Shown: one piece after another, positions 42,701 through 56,195 of the stretch
How positions within the stretch are numbered: the first letter of the stretch is position 1
How the letters are laid out: each line of letters begins with the position of its first letter
Origin: Cichorium intybus
Lineage: Eukaryota; Streptophyta; Magnoliopsida; Asterales; Asteraceae
Assembly: GCA_023525715.1 (NCBI GenBank)
Contig: JAKNSD010000073.1
Span: 208,062-272,061 of the forward strand
Length of the DNA stretch: 64,000 bases
Reading direction: 5' to 3'
The notes under the pieces: generated by a model
Database searches by the model: none
What the model saw: the letters and a program-made list of their open reading frames with translations, nothing else
Told to the model about the DNA's origin: nothing
Program-made: the position numbers and the translations under genes

Positions 42701-45700
42701 AAATTACCTATAATTACACTTTGTGATCATTTTAAACATTTCTGGTGTACCTAGGTTCATGAGAAACTCCTTAAATTTTGAATTTTTTAATGATATTTTT
42801 CTGTTATTTTTAACAATTTGTCGTATACCTCGGTACATGAAAAATTCTTAATTTTTCAATTTTTGTAAAATTCAAAAATTACCCATAATTACACTTTGTG
42901 ATCATTTTAAACATTTCTGGTGTACCTAGGTTCATGAGAAACTCCTTAAATTTTGAATTTTTTAATGATATGTTTTCTGTTATTTTTAACAATTTGTCGT
43001 GTACCCCGGTACATGAAAAATTCTTAATTTTTCAATTTTTGTAAAATTCAAAAATTACCTATAATTACAATTTGTGATCATTTTATACATTTCTGTTGTA
43101 CCTAGGTTCATGAGAAACTCCTTAAATTTTGAATTTTTTAATGATAATTTTTCTGTTATTTTTAACAATTTGTCGTGTACACCGGTACATGAAAAATTCT
43201 TAATTTTTCAATTTTTGTAAAATTCAAAAATTACCTATAATTACACTTTGTGATCATTTTAAAACATTTCTGGTGTAGCTGTGTTCATGAGAAACTCATT
43301 AAATTTTGAAATTTTAATGATATTTTTTTGTTATTTTTAACAATTTGTCGTGTACCCCGGTACATGAAAAATTCTTAAATTTTCAATTTTTGTAAAATTC
43401 AAAAATTACCTATAATTACACTTTGTGATCATTTTAAACATTTTTGGTGTACCTGGGTTCATGAGAAACTCCTTAAATTTTGAATTTTTTAATGATATTT
43501 TTTCTGTTATTTTTAACAATTTGTCGTGTACCCCGGTACATGAAAAATTCTTAATTTTTCAATTTTTGTAAAATTCAAAAATTACCTATAATTACACTTT
43601 GTGATCATTTTAAACATTTCTGGTGTACTTGGGTTCATGAGAAACTCTTTAAAATTTGAATTTTTTAATGATATTTTTTCTGTTATTTTTAAAAATTTGT
43701 CATGTACTCCTGTACATGAAAAATTCTTAATTTTTGAATTTTTGTAAAATTCAAAAATTACCTATAATTACATTTTGTGATCATTTAAAACATTTTTGGT
43801 GTACCTGGGTTCATGAGAAACTCCTTAAATTTTGAATTTTTTAATGATATTTTTCAGTTATTTTTAACAATTTTTCGTGTACCCCGATACATGAAAAATT
43901 CTTAATTTTTGAATTTTATTAAAATTCAAAAATTACCTATAATTAGACTTTGGGATCATTTTAAAACATTTCTGGTGTACCTGGGTTCATGAGAAACTCC
44001 TTAAATTTTGAATTTTTAATGATATTTTTCTGTTATTTTTAACAATATGTCGTGTATCCCAGTACATGAAAAATTCTTAATTTTTGAATTTTATTAAAAT
44101 TCAAAAATTACCTATAATTACACTTTATTATCATTTTAAAACATTTATGGTGTAGCTGGGTTCATGAGAAACTCCTTAAATTTTGAATTTTTAATGATAT
44201 TTTTTCTGTTATTTTTAACAATTTGTCGTGTACCCCGGTACATGAAAAATTCTTAATTTTTCAATTTTTGTAAAATTCAAAAATTACCTATAATTACACT
44301 TTGTGATCATTTTAAACATTTCTGGTGTACCTAGGTTCATGAGAAACTCCTTAAATTTTGAATTTTTTAATGATAATTTTTTTGTTATTTTTAACAATTT
44401 GTCATGTACCCCGGTACATGAAAAATTCTTAATTTTTGAATTTTTGTAAAATTCAAAAATCACCTATAATTACAATTTGTGATCATTTTAAACATTTATG
44501 GTGTACCTAGGTTCATGAGAAACTCCTTAAATTTTGAATTTTTTCATGATATTTTTTCTGTTATTTTTAACAGTTTGTCGTGTACCCCGGTACATGAAAA
44601 ATTCTTAATTTTTGAATTTTTGTAAAATTCAAAAATTAACTATAATTACACTTTATGATCATTTTAAACATTTCTGGTGTACTTGGGTTCATGAGAAACT
44701 CCTTAAATTTTGAATTTTTAATGATATTTTTCTGTTATTTTTAACAATATGTCGTGTATCCCAGTACATGAAAAATTCTTAATTTTTGAATTTTATTAAA
44801 ATTCAAAAATTACCTATAATTACACTTTATTATCATTTTAAAACATTTATGGTGTAGCTGGGTTCATGAGAAACTCCTTAAATTTTGAATTTTTAATGAT
44901 ATTTTTTCTGTTATTTTTAACATTTTGTCGTGTACCCCGGTACATGAAAAATTCTTAATTTTTCAATTTTTGTAAAATTCAAAAATTACCTATAATTACA
45001 CTTTGTGATCATTTTAAACATTTCTGGTGTACCTAGGTTCATGAGAAACTCCTTAAATTTTGAATTTTTTAATGATATTTTTCTGTTATTTTTAACAATT
45101 TGTCGTATACCCCGGTACATGAAAAATTCTTAATTTTTCAATTTTTGTAAAATTCAAAAATTACCCATAATTACACTTTGTGATCATTTTAAACATTTCT
45201 GGTGTACCTAGGTTCATGAGAAACTCCTTAAATTTTGAATTTTTTAATGATATGTTTTCTGTTATTTTTAACAATTTGTCGTGTACCCCGGTACATGAAA
45301 AATTCTTAATTTTTCAATTTTTGTAAAATTCAAAAATTACCTATAATTACAATTTGTGATCATTTTATACATTTCTGTTGTACCTAGGTTCATGAGAAAC
45401 TCCTTAAATTTTGAATTTTTTAATGATAATTTTTCTGTTATTTTTAACAATTTGTCGTGTACACCGGTACATGAAAAATTCTTAATTTTTCAATTTTTGT
45501 AAAATTCAAAAATTACCTATAATTACACTTTGTGATCATTTTAAAACATTTCTGGTGTAGCTGTGTTCATGAGAAACTCATTAAATTTTGAAATTTTAAT
45601 GATATTTTTTTGTTATTTTTAACAATTTGTCGTGTACCCCGGTACATGAAAAATTCTTAAATTTTCAATTTTTGTAAAATTCAAAAATTACCTATAATTA

Positions 45701-48590
45701 CACTTTGTGATCATTTTAAACATTTTTGGTGTACCTGGGTTCATGAGAAACTCCTTAAATTTTGAATTTTTTAATGATATTTTTTCTGTTATTTTTAACA
45801 ATTTGTCGTGTACCCCGGTACATGAAAAATTCTTAATTTTTCAATTTTTGTAAAATTCAAAAATTACCTATAATTACACTTTGTGATCATTTTAAACATT
45901 TCTGGTGTACTTGGGTTCATGAGAAACTCTTTAAAATTTGAATTTTTTAATGATATTTTTTCTGTTATTTTTAAAAATTTGTCATGTACTCCTGTACATG
46001 AAAAATTCTTAATTTTTGAATTTTTGTAAAATTCAAAAATTACCTATAATTACATTTTGTGATCATTTAAAACATTTTTGGTGTACCTGGGTTCATGAGA
46101 AACTCCTTAAATTTTGAATTTTTTAATGATATTTTTCAGTTATTTTTAACAATTTTTCGTGTACCCCGATACATGAAAAATTCTTAATTTTTGAATTTTA
46201 TTAAAATTCAAAAATTACCTATAATTAGACTTTGGGATCATTTTAAAACATTTCTGGTGTACCTGGGTTCATGAGAAACTCCTTAAATTTTGAATTTTTA
46301 ATGATATTTTTCTGTTATTTTTAACAATATGTCGTGTATCCCAGTACATGAAAAATTCTTAATTTTTGAATTTTATTAAAATTCAAAAATTACCTATAAT
46401 TACACTTTATTATCATTTTAAAACATTTATGGTGTAGCTGGGTTCATGAGAAACTCCTTAAATTTTGAATTTTTAATGATATTTTTTCTGTTATTTTTAA
46501 CAATTTGTCGTGTACCCCGGTACATGAAAAATTCTTAATTTTTCAATTTTTGTAAAATTCAAAAATTACCTATAATTACACTTTGTGATCATTTTAAACA
46601 TTTCTGGTGTACCTAGGTTCATGAGAAACTCCTTAAATTTTGAATTTTTTAATGATAATTTTTTTGTTATTTTTAACAATTTGTCATGTACCCCGGTACA
46701 TGAAAAATTCTTAATTTTTGAATTTTTGTAAAATTCAAAAATCACCTATAATTACAATTTGTGATCATTTTAAACATTTATGGTGTACCTAGGTTCATGA
46801 GAAACTCCTTAAATTTTGAATTTTTTCATGATATTTTTTCTGTTATTTTTAACAGTTTGTCGTGTACCCCGGTACATGAAAAATTCTTAATTTTTGAATT
46901 TTTGTAAAATTCAAAAATTAACTATAATTACACTTTATGATCATTTTAAACATTTCTGGTGTACTTGGGTTCATGAGAAACTCCTTAAATTTTGAATTTT
47001 TAATGATATTTTTCTGTTATTTTTAACAATATGTCGTGTATCCCAGTACATGAAAAATTCTTAATTTTTGAATTTTATTAAAATTCAAAAATTACCTATA
47101 ATTACACTTTATTATCATTTTAAAACATTTATGGTGTAGCTGGGTTCATGAGAAACTCCTTAAATTTTGAATTTTTAATGATATTTTTTCTGTTATTTTT
47201 AACATTTTGTCGTGTACCCCGGTACATGAAAAATTCTTAATTTTTCAATTTTTGTAAAATTCAAAAATTACCTATAATTACACTTTGTGATCATTTTAAA
47301 CATTTCTGGTGTACCTAGGTTCATGAGAAACTCCTTAAATTTTGAATTTTTTAATGATATTTTTCTGTTATTTTTAACAATTTGTCGTATACCCCGGTAC
47401 ATGAAAAATTCTTAATTTTTCAATTTTTGTAAAATTCAAAAATTACCCATAATTACACTTTGTGATCATTTTAAACATTTCTGGTGTACCTAGGTTCATG
47501 AGAAACTCCTTAAATTTTGAATTTTTTAATGATATGTTTTCTGTTATTTTTAACAATTTGTCGTGTACCCCGGTACATGAAAAATTCTTAATTTTTCAAT
47601 TTTTGTAAAATTCAAAAATTACCTATAATTACAATTTGTGATCATTTTATACATTTCTGTTGTACCTAGGTTCATGAGAAACTCCTTAAATTTTGAATTT
47701 TTTAATGATAATTTTTCTGTTATTTTTAACAATTTGTCGTGTACACCGGTACATGAAAAATTCTTAATTTTTCAATTTTTGTAAAATTCAAAAATTACCT
47801 ATAATTACACTTTGTGATCATTTTAAAACATTTCTGGTGTAGCTGTGTTCATGAGAAACTCATTAAATTTTGAAATTTTAATGATATTTTTTTGTTATTT
47901 TTAACAATTTGTCGTGTACCCCGGTACATGAAAAATTCTTAAATTTTCAATTTTTGTAAAATTCAAAAATTACCTATAATTACACTTTGTGATCATTTTA
48001 AACATTTTTGGTGTACCTGGGTTCATGAGAAACTCCTTAAATTTTGAATTTTTTAATGATATTTTTTCTGTTATTTTTAACAATTTGTCGTGTACCCCGG
48101 TACATGAAAAATTCTTAATTTTTCAATTTTTGTAAAATTCAAAAATTACCTATAATTACACTTTGTGATCATTTTAAACATTTCTGGTGTACTTGGGTTC
48201 ATGAGAAACTCTTTAAAATTTGAATTTTTTAATGATATTTTTTCTGTTATTTTTAACAATTTGTCATGTACTCCTGTACATGAAAAATTCTTAATTTTTG
48301 AATTTTTGTAAAATTCAAAAATTACCTATAATTACATTTTGTGATCATTTAAAACATTTTTGGTGTACCTGGGTTCATGAGAAACTTCTTAAATTTTGAA
48401 TTTTTTAATGATATTTTTCAGTTATTTTTAACAATTTTTCGTGTACCCCGATACATGAAAAATTCTTAATTATTGAATTTTATTAAAATTCAAAAATTAC
48501 CTATAATTAGACTTTGGGATCATTTTAAAACATTTCTGGTGTACCTGGGTTCATGAGAAACTCCTTAAATTTTGAATTTTTAATGATATT
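39765..48590. repeat. 13-monomer higher-order repeat, ~2,282 bp unit, nearly 4 copies
   Basis: Three independent markers repeat every 2,281-2,282 bp. TTACCCATAATT has its CCC at 40,601, 42,882, 45,164 and 47,446. ATTAGACTTTGGG is at 41,661, 43,942, 46,224 and 48,506. TTTTTAACAGTTTG has AACAG at 40,006, 42,288, 44,569 and 46,851. The copies are nearly identical and share rare changes such as GTACACCGGTAC and TGTACTCCTGTAC. The unit combines monomer types absent from the 1,231 bp HOR, so it arose separately. Limits are approximate; a partial earlier unit may reach back to about 38,150. Confidence 0.92.
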
Positions 48591-51500
48591 TTTTCTGTTA
48601 TTTTTAACAATTTGTCGTGTAACCCGGTACATGAAAAACTCTTAATTTTTCAATTTTTGTAAAATTCAAAAATTACCTATAATTACACTTTGTGATCATT
48701 TTAAACATTTATGGTGTACCTAGGTTCATGAGAAACTCCTTAAATTTTGAATTTTTTAATGATATTTTTTATGTTATTTTTAACAATTTGTCTTGTACCC
48801 CGGTACATGAAAAATTCTTAATTTTTGAATTTTTGTAAAATTCAAAAATTACCTATAATTACACTTTATGATCATTTTAAACATTTCTGGTGTACCTGGG
48901 TTCATGATAAACTCCTTAAATTTTGAATTTTTTAATGATATTTTTTCTGTTATTTTTAACAATTTGTCGTGTACCCCGGTACATGATAAATTCTTAATTT
49001 TTGAATTTTATTATAATTCAAAAATTACCTATAATTACACTTTGTGATCATTTTAAAACATTTCTGGTGTAGCTGTGTTCATGAGAAACTCCTTAAATTT
49101 TGAATTTTTAATGATATTTTTTCTGTAATTTTTAACAATTTGTCGTGTACCCCGGTACATAAAAAATTCTTAATTTTTCAATTTTTGTAAAATTCAAAAA
49201 TTACCTATAATTACACTTTGTGATCATTTTAAACATTTCTGGTGTACCTAGGTTCATGAGAAACTCCTTAAATTTTGAATTTTTTAATGATATTTTTTCT
49301 GTTATTTTTAACAATTTGTCGTGTACCCCGGTACATGAAAAATTCTTAATTTTTCAATTTTTGTAAAATTCAAAAATTACCTATAATTACAATTTGTGAT
49401 CATTTTAAACATTTATGGTGTACCTAGGTTCATGAGAAACTCCTTAAATTTTGAATTTTTTAATGATATTTTTTCTGTTATTTTTAACAATTTGTCGTGT
49501 ACCCCGGTACATGAAAAATTCTTAATTTTTGAATTTTTGTAAAATTCAAAAATTAACTATAATTACACTTTATGATCATTTTAAACATTTCTGGTGTACC
49601 TGGGTTCATGAGAAACTCCTTAAATTTTGAATTTTTTAATGATATTTTTCTGTTATTTTTAACAATATGTCGTGTATCCCAGTACATGAACCCTGTACAT
49701 GAAAAATTCTTAATTTTTCAATTTTTGTAAAATTCAAAAATTACCTATAATTACAATTTGTGATCATTTTAAACATTTCTGTTGTACCTAGGTTCATGAG
49801 AAACTCCTTAAATTTTGAATTCTTTAATGATAATTTTTCTGTTATTTTTAACAATTTGTCGTGTACCCCGGTACTTGAAAAATTCTTAATTTTTGAATTT
49901 TTGTAAAATTCAAAAATTACCTATAATTTCACTTTATAATCATTTTAAACATTTCTGGTGTACCTGGGTTCATGAGAAACTCCTTAAATTTTGAATTTTT
50001 TAATGATATTTTTTCTCTTATTTTTAACAATTTGTCGTGTACCCCGGTACATGAAAAATTCTTAATTTTTGAATTTTTGTAAAATTCAAAAATTAACTAT
50101 AATTACACTTTATGATCATTTTAAACATTTCTGGTGTACATGGGTTCATTAGAAACTCCTTAAATTTTGAATTTTTTTAATGATTTTTTTCTGTTATTTT
50201 TAATAATTTGTCGTGTACCCCGGTACATGAAAAATTCTTAATTTTTAAATTTTTGTAAAATTCAAAAATTACCTATAATTACACTTTATGATCATTTTAA
50301 ACATTTCTGGTGTACCTGGGTTCAGGAGAAACTCCTTAAATTTTGAAATTTTTAATGATATTTTTTCTGTTATTTTTAACAATTTGTCGTGTACCCCGGT
50401 ACATGAAAAATTCTTAATTTTTCAATTTTTGTAAAATTCAAAAATTACCTATAATTACACTTTGTGATCATTTTAAACATTTCTGGTGTACCTAGGTTAA
50501 TGAGAAACTCCTTAAATTTTGAATTTTTTAATGATAATTTTTTTGTTATTTTTAACAATTTGTCATGTACCCCGGTACATGAAAAATTTTTAATTTTTCA
50601 ATTTTTGTAAAATTCAAAAATTACCTATAATTCCAATTTGTGATCATTTTAAACATTTATGGTGTACCTAGGTTCATGAGAAACTCCTTAAATTTTGAAT
50701 TTTTTCATGAAATTTTTTCTGTTATTTTTAACAGTTTGTCGTGTACCCCGGTACATGAAAAATTCTTAATTATTGAATTTTTGTAAAATTCAAAAACTAA
50801 CTATAATTACACTTTATGATCATTTTAAACATTTCTGGTGTACCTGGGTTCATGAGAAACTCCTTAAATTTTGAATTTTTTAATGATATTTTTCTGTTAT
50901 TTTTAACAATATGTCGTGTATCCCAGTACATGAAAAATTCTTAATTTTTGAATTTTATTAAAATTCAAAAATTACCTATAATTACACTTTATTATCATTT
51001 TAAAACATTTATGGTGTAGCTGGGTTCATGAGAAACTCCTTAAATTTTGAATTTTTAATGATATTTTTTCTGTTATTTTTAACATTTTTCTCGTGTACCC
51101 CGGTACATGAAAAATTCTTAATTTTTCAATTTTTGTAAAATTCAAAAATTACCTATAATTACACTTTGTGATCATTTTAAACATTTCTGGTGTACCTAGG
51201 TTCATGAGAAACTCCTTAAATTTTGAATTTTTTAATGATATTTTTCTGTTATTTTTAACAATTTGTCGTATACCCCGGTACATGAAAAATTCTTAATTTT
51301 TCAATTTTTGTAAAATTCAAAAATTACCCATAATTACACTTTGTGATCATTTTAAACATTTCTGGTGTACCTAGGTTCATGAGAAACTCCTTAAATTTTA
51401 AAATTTTAATGATATTTTTTTTGTTATTTTTAACAATTTGTCGTGTACCCCGGTACATGAAAAATTCTTAAATTTTCAATTTTTTTAAAATTCAAAAATT

Positions 51501-54080
51501 ACCTATAATTACACTTTGTGATCATTTTAAACATTTTTGGTGTACCTGGGTTCATGAGAAACTCCTTAAATTTTGAATTTTTTAATGATATTTTTTCTGT
51601 TATTTTTAACAATTTGTCGTGTACCCCGGTACATGAAAAATTCTTAATTTTTCAATTTTTGTAAAATTCAAAAATTACCTATAATTACACTTTGTGATCA
51701 TTTTAAACATTTCTGGTGTACCTGGGTTCATGAGAAACTCTTTAAAATTTGAATTTTTTAATGATATTTTTTCTGTTATTTTTAACAATTTGTCATGTAC
51801 TCCTGTACATGAAAAATTCTTAATTTTTGAATTTTTGTAAAATTCAAAAATTATCTATAATTACATTTTGTGATCATTTAAAACATTTTTGGTGTACCTG
51901 GGTTCATGAGAAACTCTTAAAATTTTGAATTTTTTAATGATATTTTTCAGTTATTTTTAACAATTTTTCGTGTACCCCGATACATGAAAAATTCTTAATT
52001 TTTGAATTTTATTAAAATTCAAAAATTACCTATAATTAGACTTTGGGATCATTTTAAAACATTTCTGGTGTACCTGGGTTCATGAGAAACTCCTTAAATT
52101 TTGAATTTTTAATGATATTTTTTCTGTTATTTTTAACAATTTGTCGTGTAACCCGGTACATGAAAAACTCTTAATTTTTCAATTTTTGTAAAATTCAAAA
52201 ATTACCTATAATTACACTTTGTGATCATTTTAAACATTTATGGTGTACCTAGGTTCATGAGAAACTCCTTAAATTTTGAATTTTTTAATGATATTTTTTA
52301 TGTTATTTTTAACAATTTGTCTTGTACCCCGGTACATGAAAAATTCTTAATTTTTGAATTTTTGTAAAATTCAAAAATTACCTATAATTACACTTTATGA
52401 TCATTTTAAACATTTCTGGTGTACCTGGGTTCATGATAAACTCCTTAAATTTTGAATTTTTTAATGATATTTTTTCTGTTATTTTTAACAATTTGTCGTG
52501 TACCCCGGTACATGAAAAATTCTTAATTTTTGAATTTTATTATAATTCAAAAATTACTTATAATTACACTTTGTGATCATTTTAAAACATTTCTGGTGTA
52601 GCTGTGTTCATGAGAAACTCCTTAAATTTTGAATTTTTAATGATATTTTTTCTGTAATTTTTAACAATTTGTCGTGTACCCCGGTACATAAAAAATTCTT
52701 AATTTTTCAATTTTTGTAAAATTCAATAATTACCTATAATTACAATTTGTGATCATTTTAAACATTTCTGGTGTACCTAGGTTCATGAGAAACTCCTTAA
52801 ATTTTGAATTTTTTTAATGATATTTTTCTGTTATTTTTAACAATTTGTCGTATACCCCGGTACATGAAAAATTCTTAATTTTTCAATTTTTGTAAAATTC
52901 AAAAATTACCTATAATTACACTTTGTGATCATTTTAAACATTTCTGGTGTACCTAGGTTCATGAGAAACTCCTTAAATTTTGAATTTTTTAATGATATTT
53001 TTTGTGTTATTTTTAACAATTTGTCGTGTACCCCGGTACATGAAAAATTCTTAATTTTTCAATTTTTGTAAAATTCAAAAATTACCTATAATTACAATTT
53101 GTGATCATTTTAAACATTTCTGTTGTACCTAGGTTCATGTGAAACTCCTTAAATTTTGAATTTTTTAATGTTAATTTTTCTGTTATTTTTAACAATTTGT
53201 CGTGTACCCCGGTACATGAAAAATTCTTAATTTATCAATTTTTGTAAAATTCAAAAACTACCTATAATTACACTTTGTGATCATTTTAAAACATTTCTGG
53301 TGTAGCCGTGTTCATGAAAACTCCTTAAATTTTGAATTTTTAATGATATTTTTTCTGTTATTTTTAACAATTTGTCGTGTACCCCGGTAAATGAAAAATT
53401 CTTAATTTTTCAATTTTTGTAAAATTCAAAAATTACCTATAATTACACTTTGTGATCATTTTAAACATTTTTGGTGTACCTGGGTTCATGAGAAACTCCT
53501 TAAATTTTGAATTTTTTAATGATATTTTTCTGTTATTTTTAACAATTTGTCGTGTACCCGGGTACATGAAAAATTCTTAATTTTTCAATTTTTGTAAAAT
53601 TCAAAAATTACCTATAATTACACTTTGTGATCATTTTAAACATTTCTGGTGTACCTGGGTTCATGAGAAACTCCTTAAATTTTGAATTTTTTAATGATAT
53701 TTTTTCTGTTATTTTTAACAATTTGTCGTGTACTCCGGTACATGAAAAATTCTTAATTTTGGAATTTTTGTAAAATTCAAAAATTACCTATAATTACATT
53801 TTGTGATCATTTAAAACATTTTTGGTGTACCTAGGTTCATGAGAAACTCCTTAAATTTTTAATTTTTAATGATATTTTTCAGTTATTTTTAACAATTTTT
53901 CGTGTACCCCGATACATGAAAAATTCTTAATTTTTGAATTTTATTAAAATTCAAAAATTACCTATAATTAGACTTTGTGATCATTTTAAAACATTTCTGG
54001 TGTACCTGGGTTCATGAGAAACTCCTTAAATTTTGAATTTTTTAATGATATTTTTTCTGTTATTTTTAACAATTTGTCGT
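48591..54080. repeat. Satellite block of segmental copies
   Basis: This stretch is a patchwork of copies of neighbouring segments. The GTAACCCGG variant with GAAAAACTC occurs with AACCC at 48,621 and 52,150, an offset of 3,529 bp, and the surrounding 1.3 kb (about 47.9-49.2 kb against 51.4-52.7 kb) matches at the same offset, including the GTTCATGATAAACTCC variant. The segment from about 49.7 kb to 51.3 kb matches 39.0-40.6 kb at an offset of about 10,724 bp (TTCATTAGAAACTCC at 39,421 and 50,145). A 13-base duplication marks the junction at 49,678-49,703. Confidence 0.85.
49678..49703. repeat. 13-base duplication at an array junction
   Basis: CCCAGTACATGAA (49,678-49,690) is followed directly by CCCTGTACATGAA (49,691-49,703) inside one monomer. 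The second copy then continues as a normal monomer. It lies exactly where the sequence switches to the segment copied from about 39 kb, so it is best read as the scar of an exchange that joined two arrays 13 bases out of register. Confidence 0.8.
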
Positions 54081-56195
54081 GTAACCCGGTACATGACAAA
54101 TTCTTAATTTTTCAATTTTTGTAAAATTCAAAAATTACCTATAATTACACTTTGTGATCATTTTAAACATTTCTGGTGTACCTAGGTTCATGAGAAACTC
54201 CTTAAATTTTGAATTTTTTTAATGATATTTTTTATGTTATTTTTAACAATTTGTCGTGTACCCCGGTACATGAAAAATTCTTAATTTTTGAATTTTTGTA
54301 AAATTCAAAAATTACCTATAATTACACTTTATGATCATTTTAAACATTTCTGGTGTACCTGGGTTCTTGATAAACTCCTTAAATTTTGAATTTTTTAATG
54401 ATATTTTTTCTGTTATTTTTAACAATTTGTCGTGTACCCCGGTACATGAAAAATTCTTAATTTTTCAATTTTTGTAAAATTCAAAAATTACCTATAATTA
54501 CACTTTGTGATCATTTTAAACATTTCTGGTGTACCTAGGTTCATGAGAAACTCCTTAAATTTTGAATTTTTTAATGATATTTTTTCTGTTATTTTTAACA
54601 ATTTGTCGTGTACCCCGGTACATGAAAAATTCTTAATTTTTCAGTTTTTGTAAAATTCAAAAATTACCTATAATTACAATTTGTGATCATTTTAAACATT
54701 TCTATTGTACCTAGGTTCATGAGAAACTCCTTAAATTTTGAATTTTATAATGATAATTTTTCTGTTATTTTTAACAATTTGTTGTGTAACCCGGTACATG
54801 ACAAATTCTTAATTTTTCAATTTTTGTAAAATTAAAAAATTACCTATAATTACACTTTGTGATCATTTTAAACATTTCTGGTGTACCTAGGTTCATGAGA
54901 AACTCCTTAAATTTTGAATTTTTTTAATGATATTTTTTATGTTATTTTTAACAATTTGTCGTGTACCCCGGTACATGAAAAATTCTTAATTTTTGAATTT
55001 TTGTAAAATTCAAAAATTACCTAAAATTACACTTTATGATCATTTTAAACATTTCTGGTGTACCTGGGTTCTTGATAAACTCCTTAAATTTTGAATTTTT
55101 TAATGATATTTTTTCTGTTATTTTTAACAATTTGTCGTGTACCCCGGTACATGAAAAATTCTTAATTTTTCAATTTTTGTAAAATTCAAAAATTACCTAT
55201 AATTACACTTTGTGATCATTTTAAACATTTCTGGTGTACCTAGGTTCATGAGAAACTCCTTAAATTTTGAATTTTTTAATGCTATTTTTTCTGTTATTTT
55301 TAACAATTTGTCGTGTACCCCGATACATGAAAAATTCTTAATTTTTCAGTTTTTGTAAAATTCAAAAATTACCTATAATTACAATTTGTGATCATTTTAA
55401 ACATTTCTGTTGTACCTAGGTTCATGAGAAACTCCTTAAATTTTGAATTTTTTAATGATAATTTTTCTGTTATTTTTAACAATTTGTTGTGTAACCCGGT
55501 ACATGACAAATTCTTAATTTTTCAATTTTTGTAAAATTCAAAAATTACCTATAATTACACTTTGTGATCATTTTAAACATTTCTGGTGTACCTAGGTTCA
55601 TGAGAAACTCCTTAAATTTTGAATTTTTTTAATGATATTTTTTATGTTATTTTTAACAATTTGTCGTGTACCCCGGTACATGAAAAATTCTTAATTTTTG
55701 AATTTTTGTAAAATTCAAAAATTACCTATAATTACACTTTATGATCATTTTAAACATTTCTGGTGTACCTGGGTTCTTGATAAACTCCTTAAATTTTGAA
55801 TTTTTTAATGATATTTTTTCTGTTATTTTTAACAATTTGTCGTGTACCCCGGTACATGAAAAATTCTTAATTTTTCAATTTTTGTAAAATTCAAAAATTA
55901 CCTATAATTACACTTTGTGATCATTTTAAACATTTCTGGTGTACCTAGGTTCATGAGAAACTCCTTAAATATTGAATTTTTTAATGATATTTTTTCTGTT
56001 ATTTTTAACAATTTGTCGTGTACCCCGGTACATGAAAAATTCTTAATTTTTCAGTTTTTGTAAAATTCAAAAATTACCTATAATTACAATTTGTGATCAT
56101 TTTAAACATTTCTGTTGTACCTAGGTTCATGAGAAACTCCTTAAATTTTGAATTTTTTAATGATAATTTTTCTGTTATTTTTAACAATTTGTCGT
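54081..56195. repeat. 4-monomer higher-order repeat, 705 bp unit, 3 copies
   Basis: The variant GTAACCCGGTACATGACAAA starts at 54,081, 54,786 and 55,491. The variant GGGTTCTTGATAAACTCC starts at 54,361, 55,066 and 55,771. Both give exact 705 bp steps. The three copies fill 2,115 bp and differ by a few substitutions, for example ACCTAAAATTAC near 55,020 and AATGCTATTT near 55,277. Confidence 0.92.
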
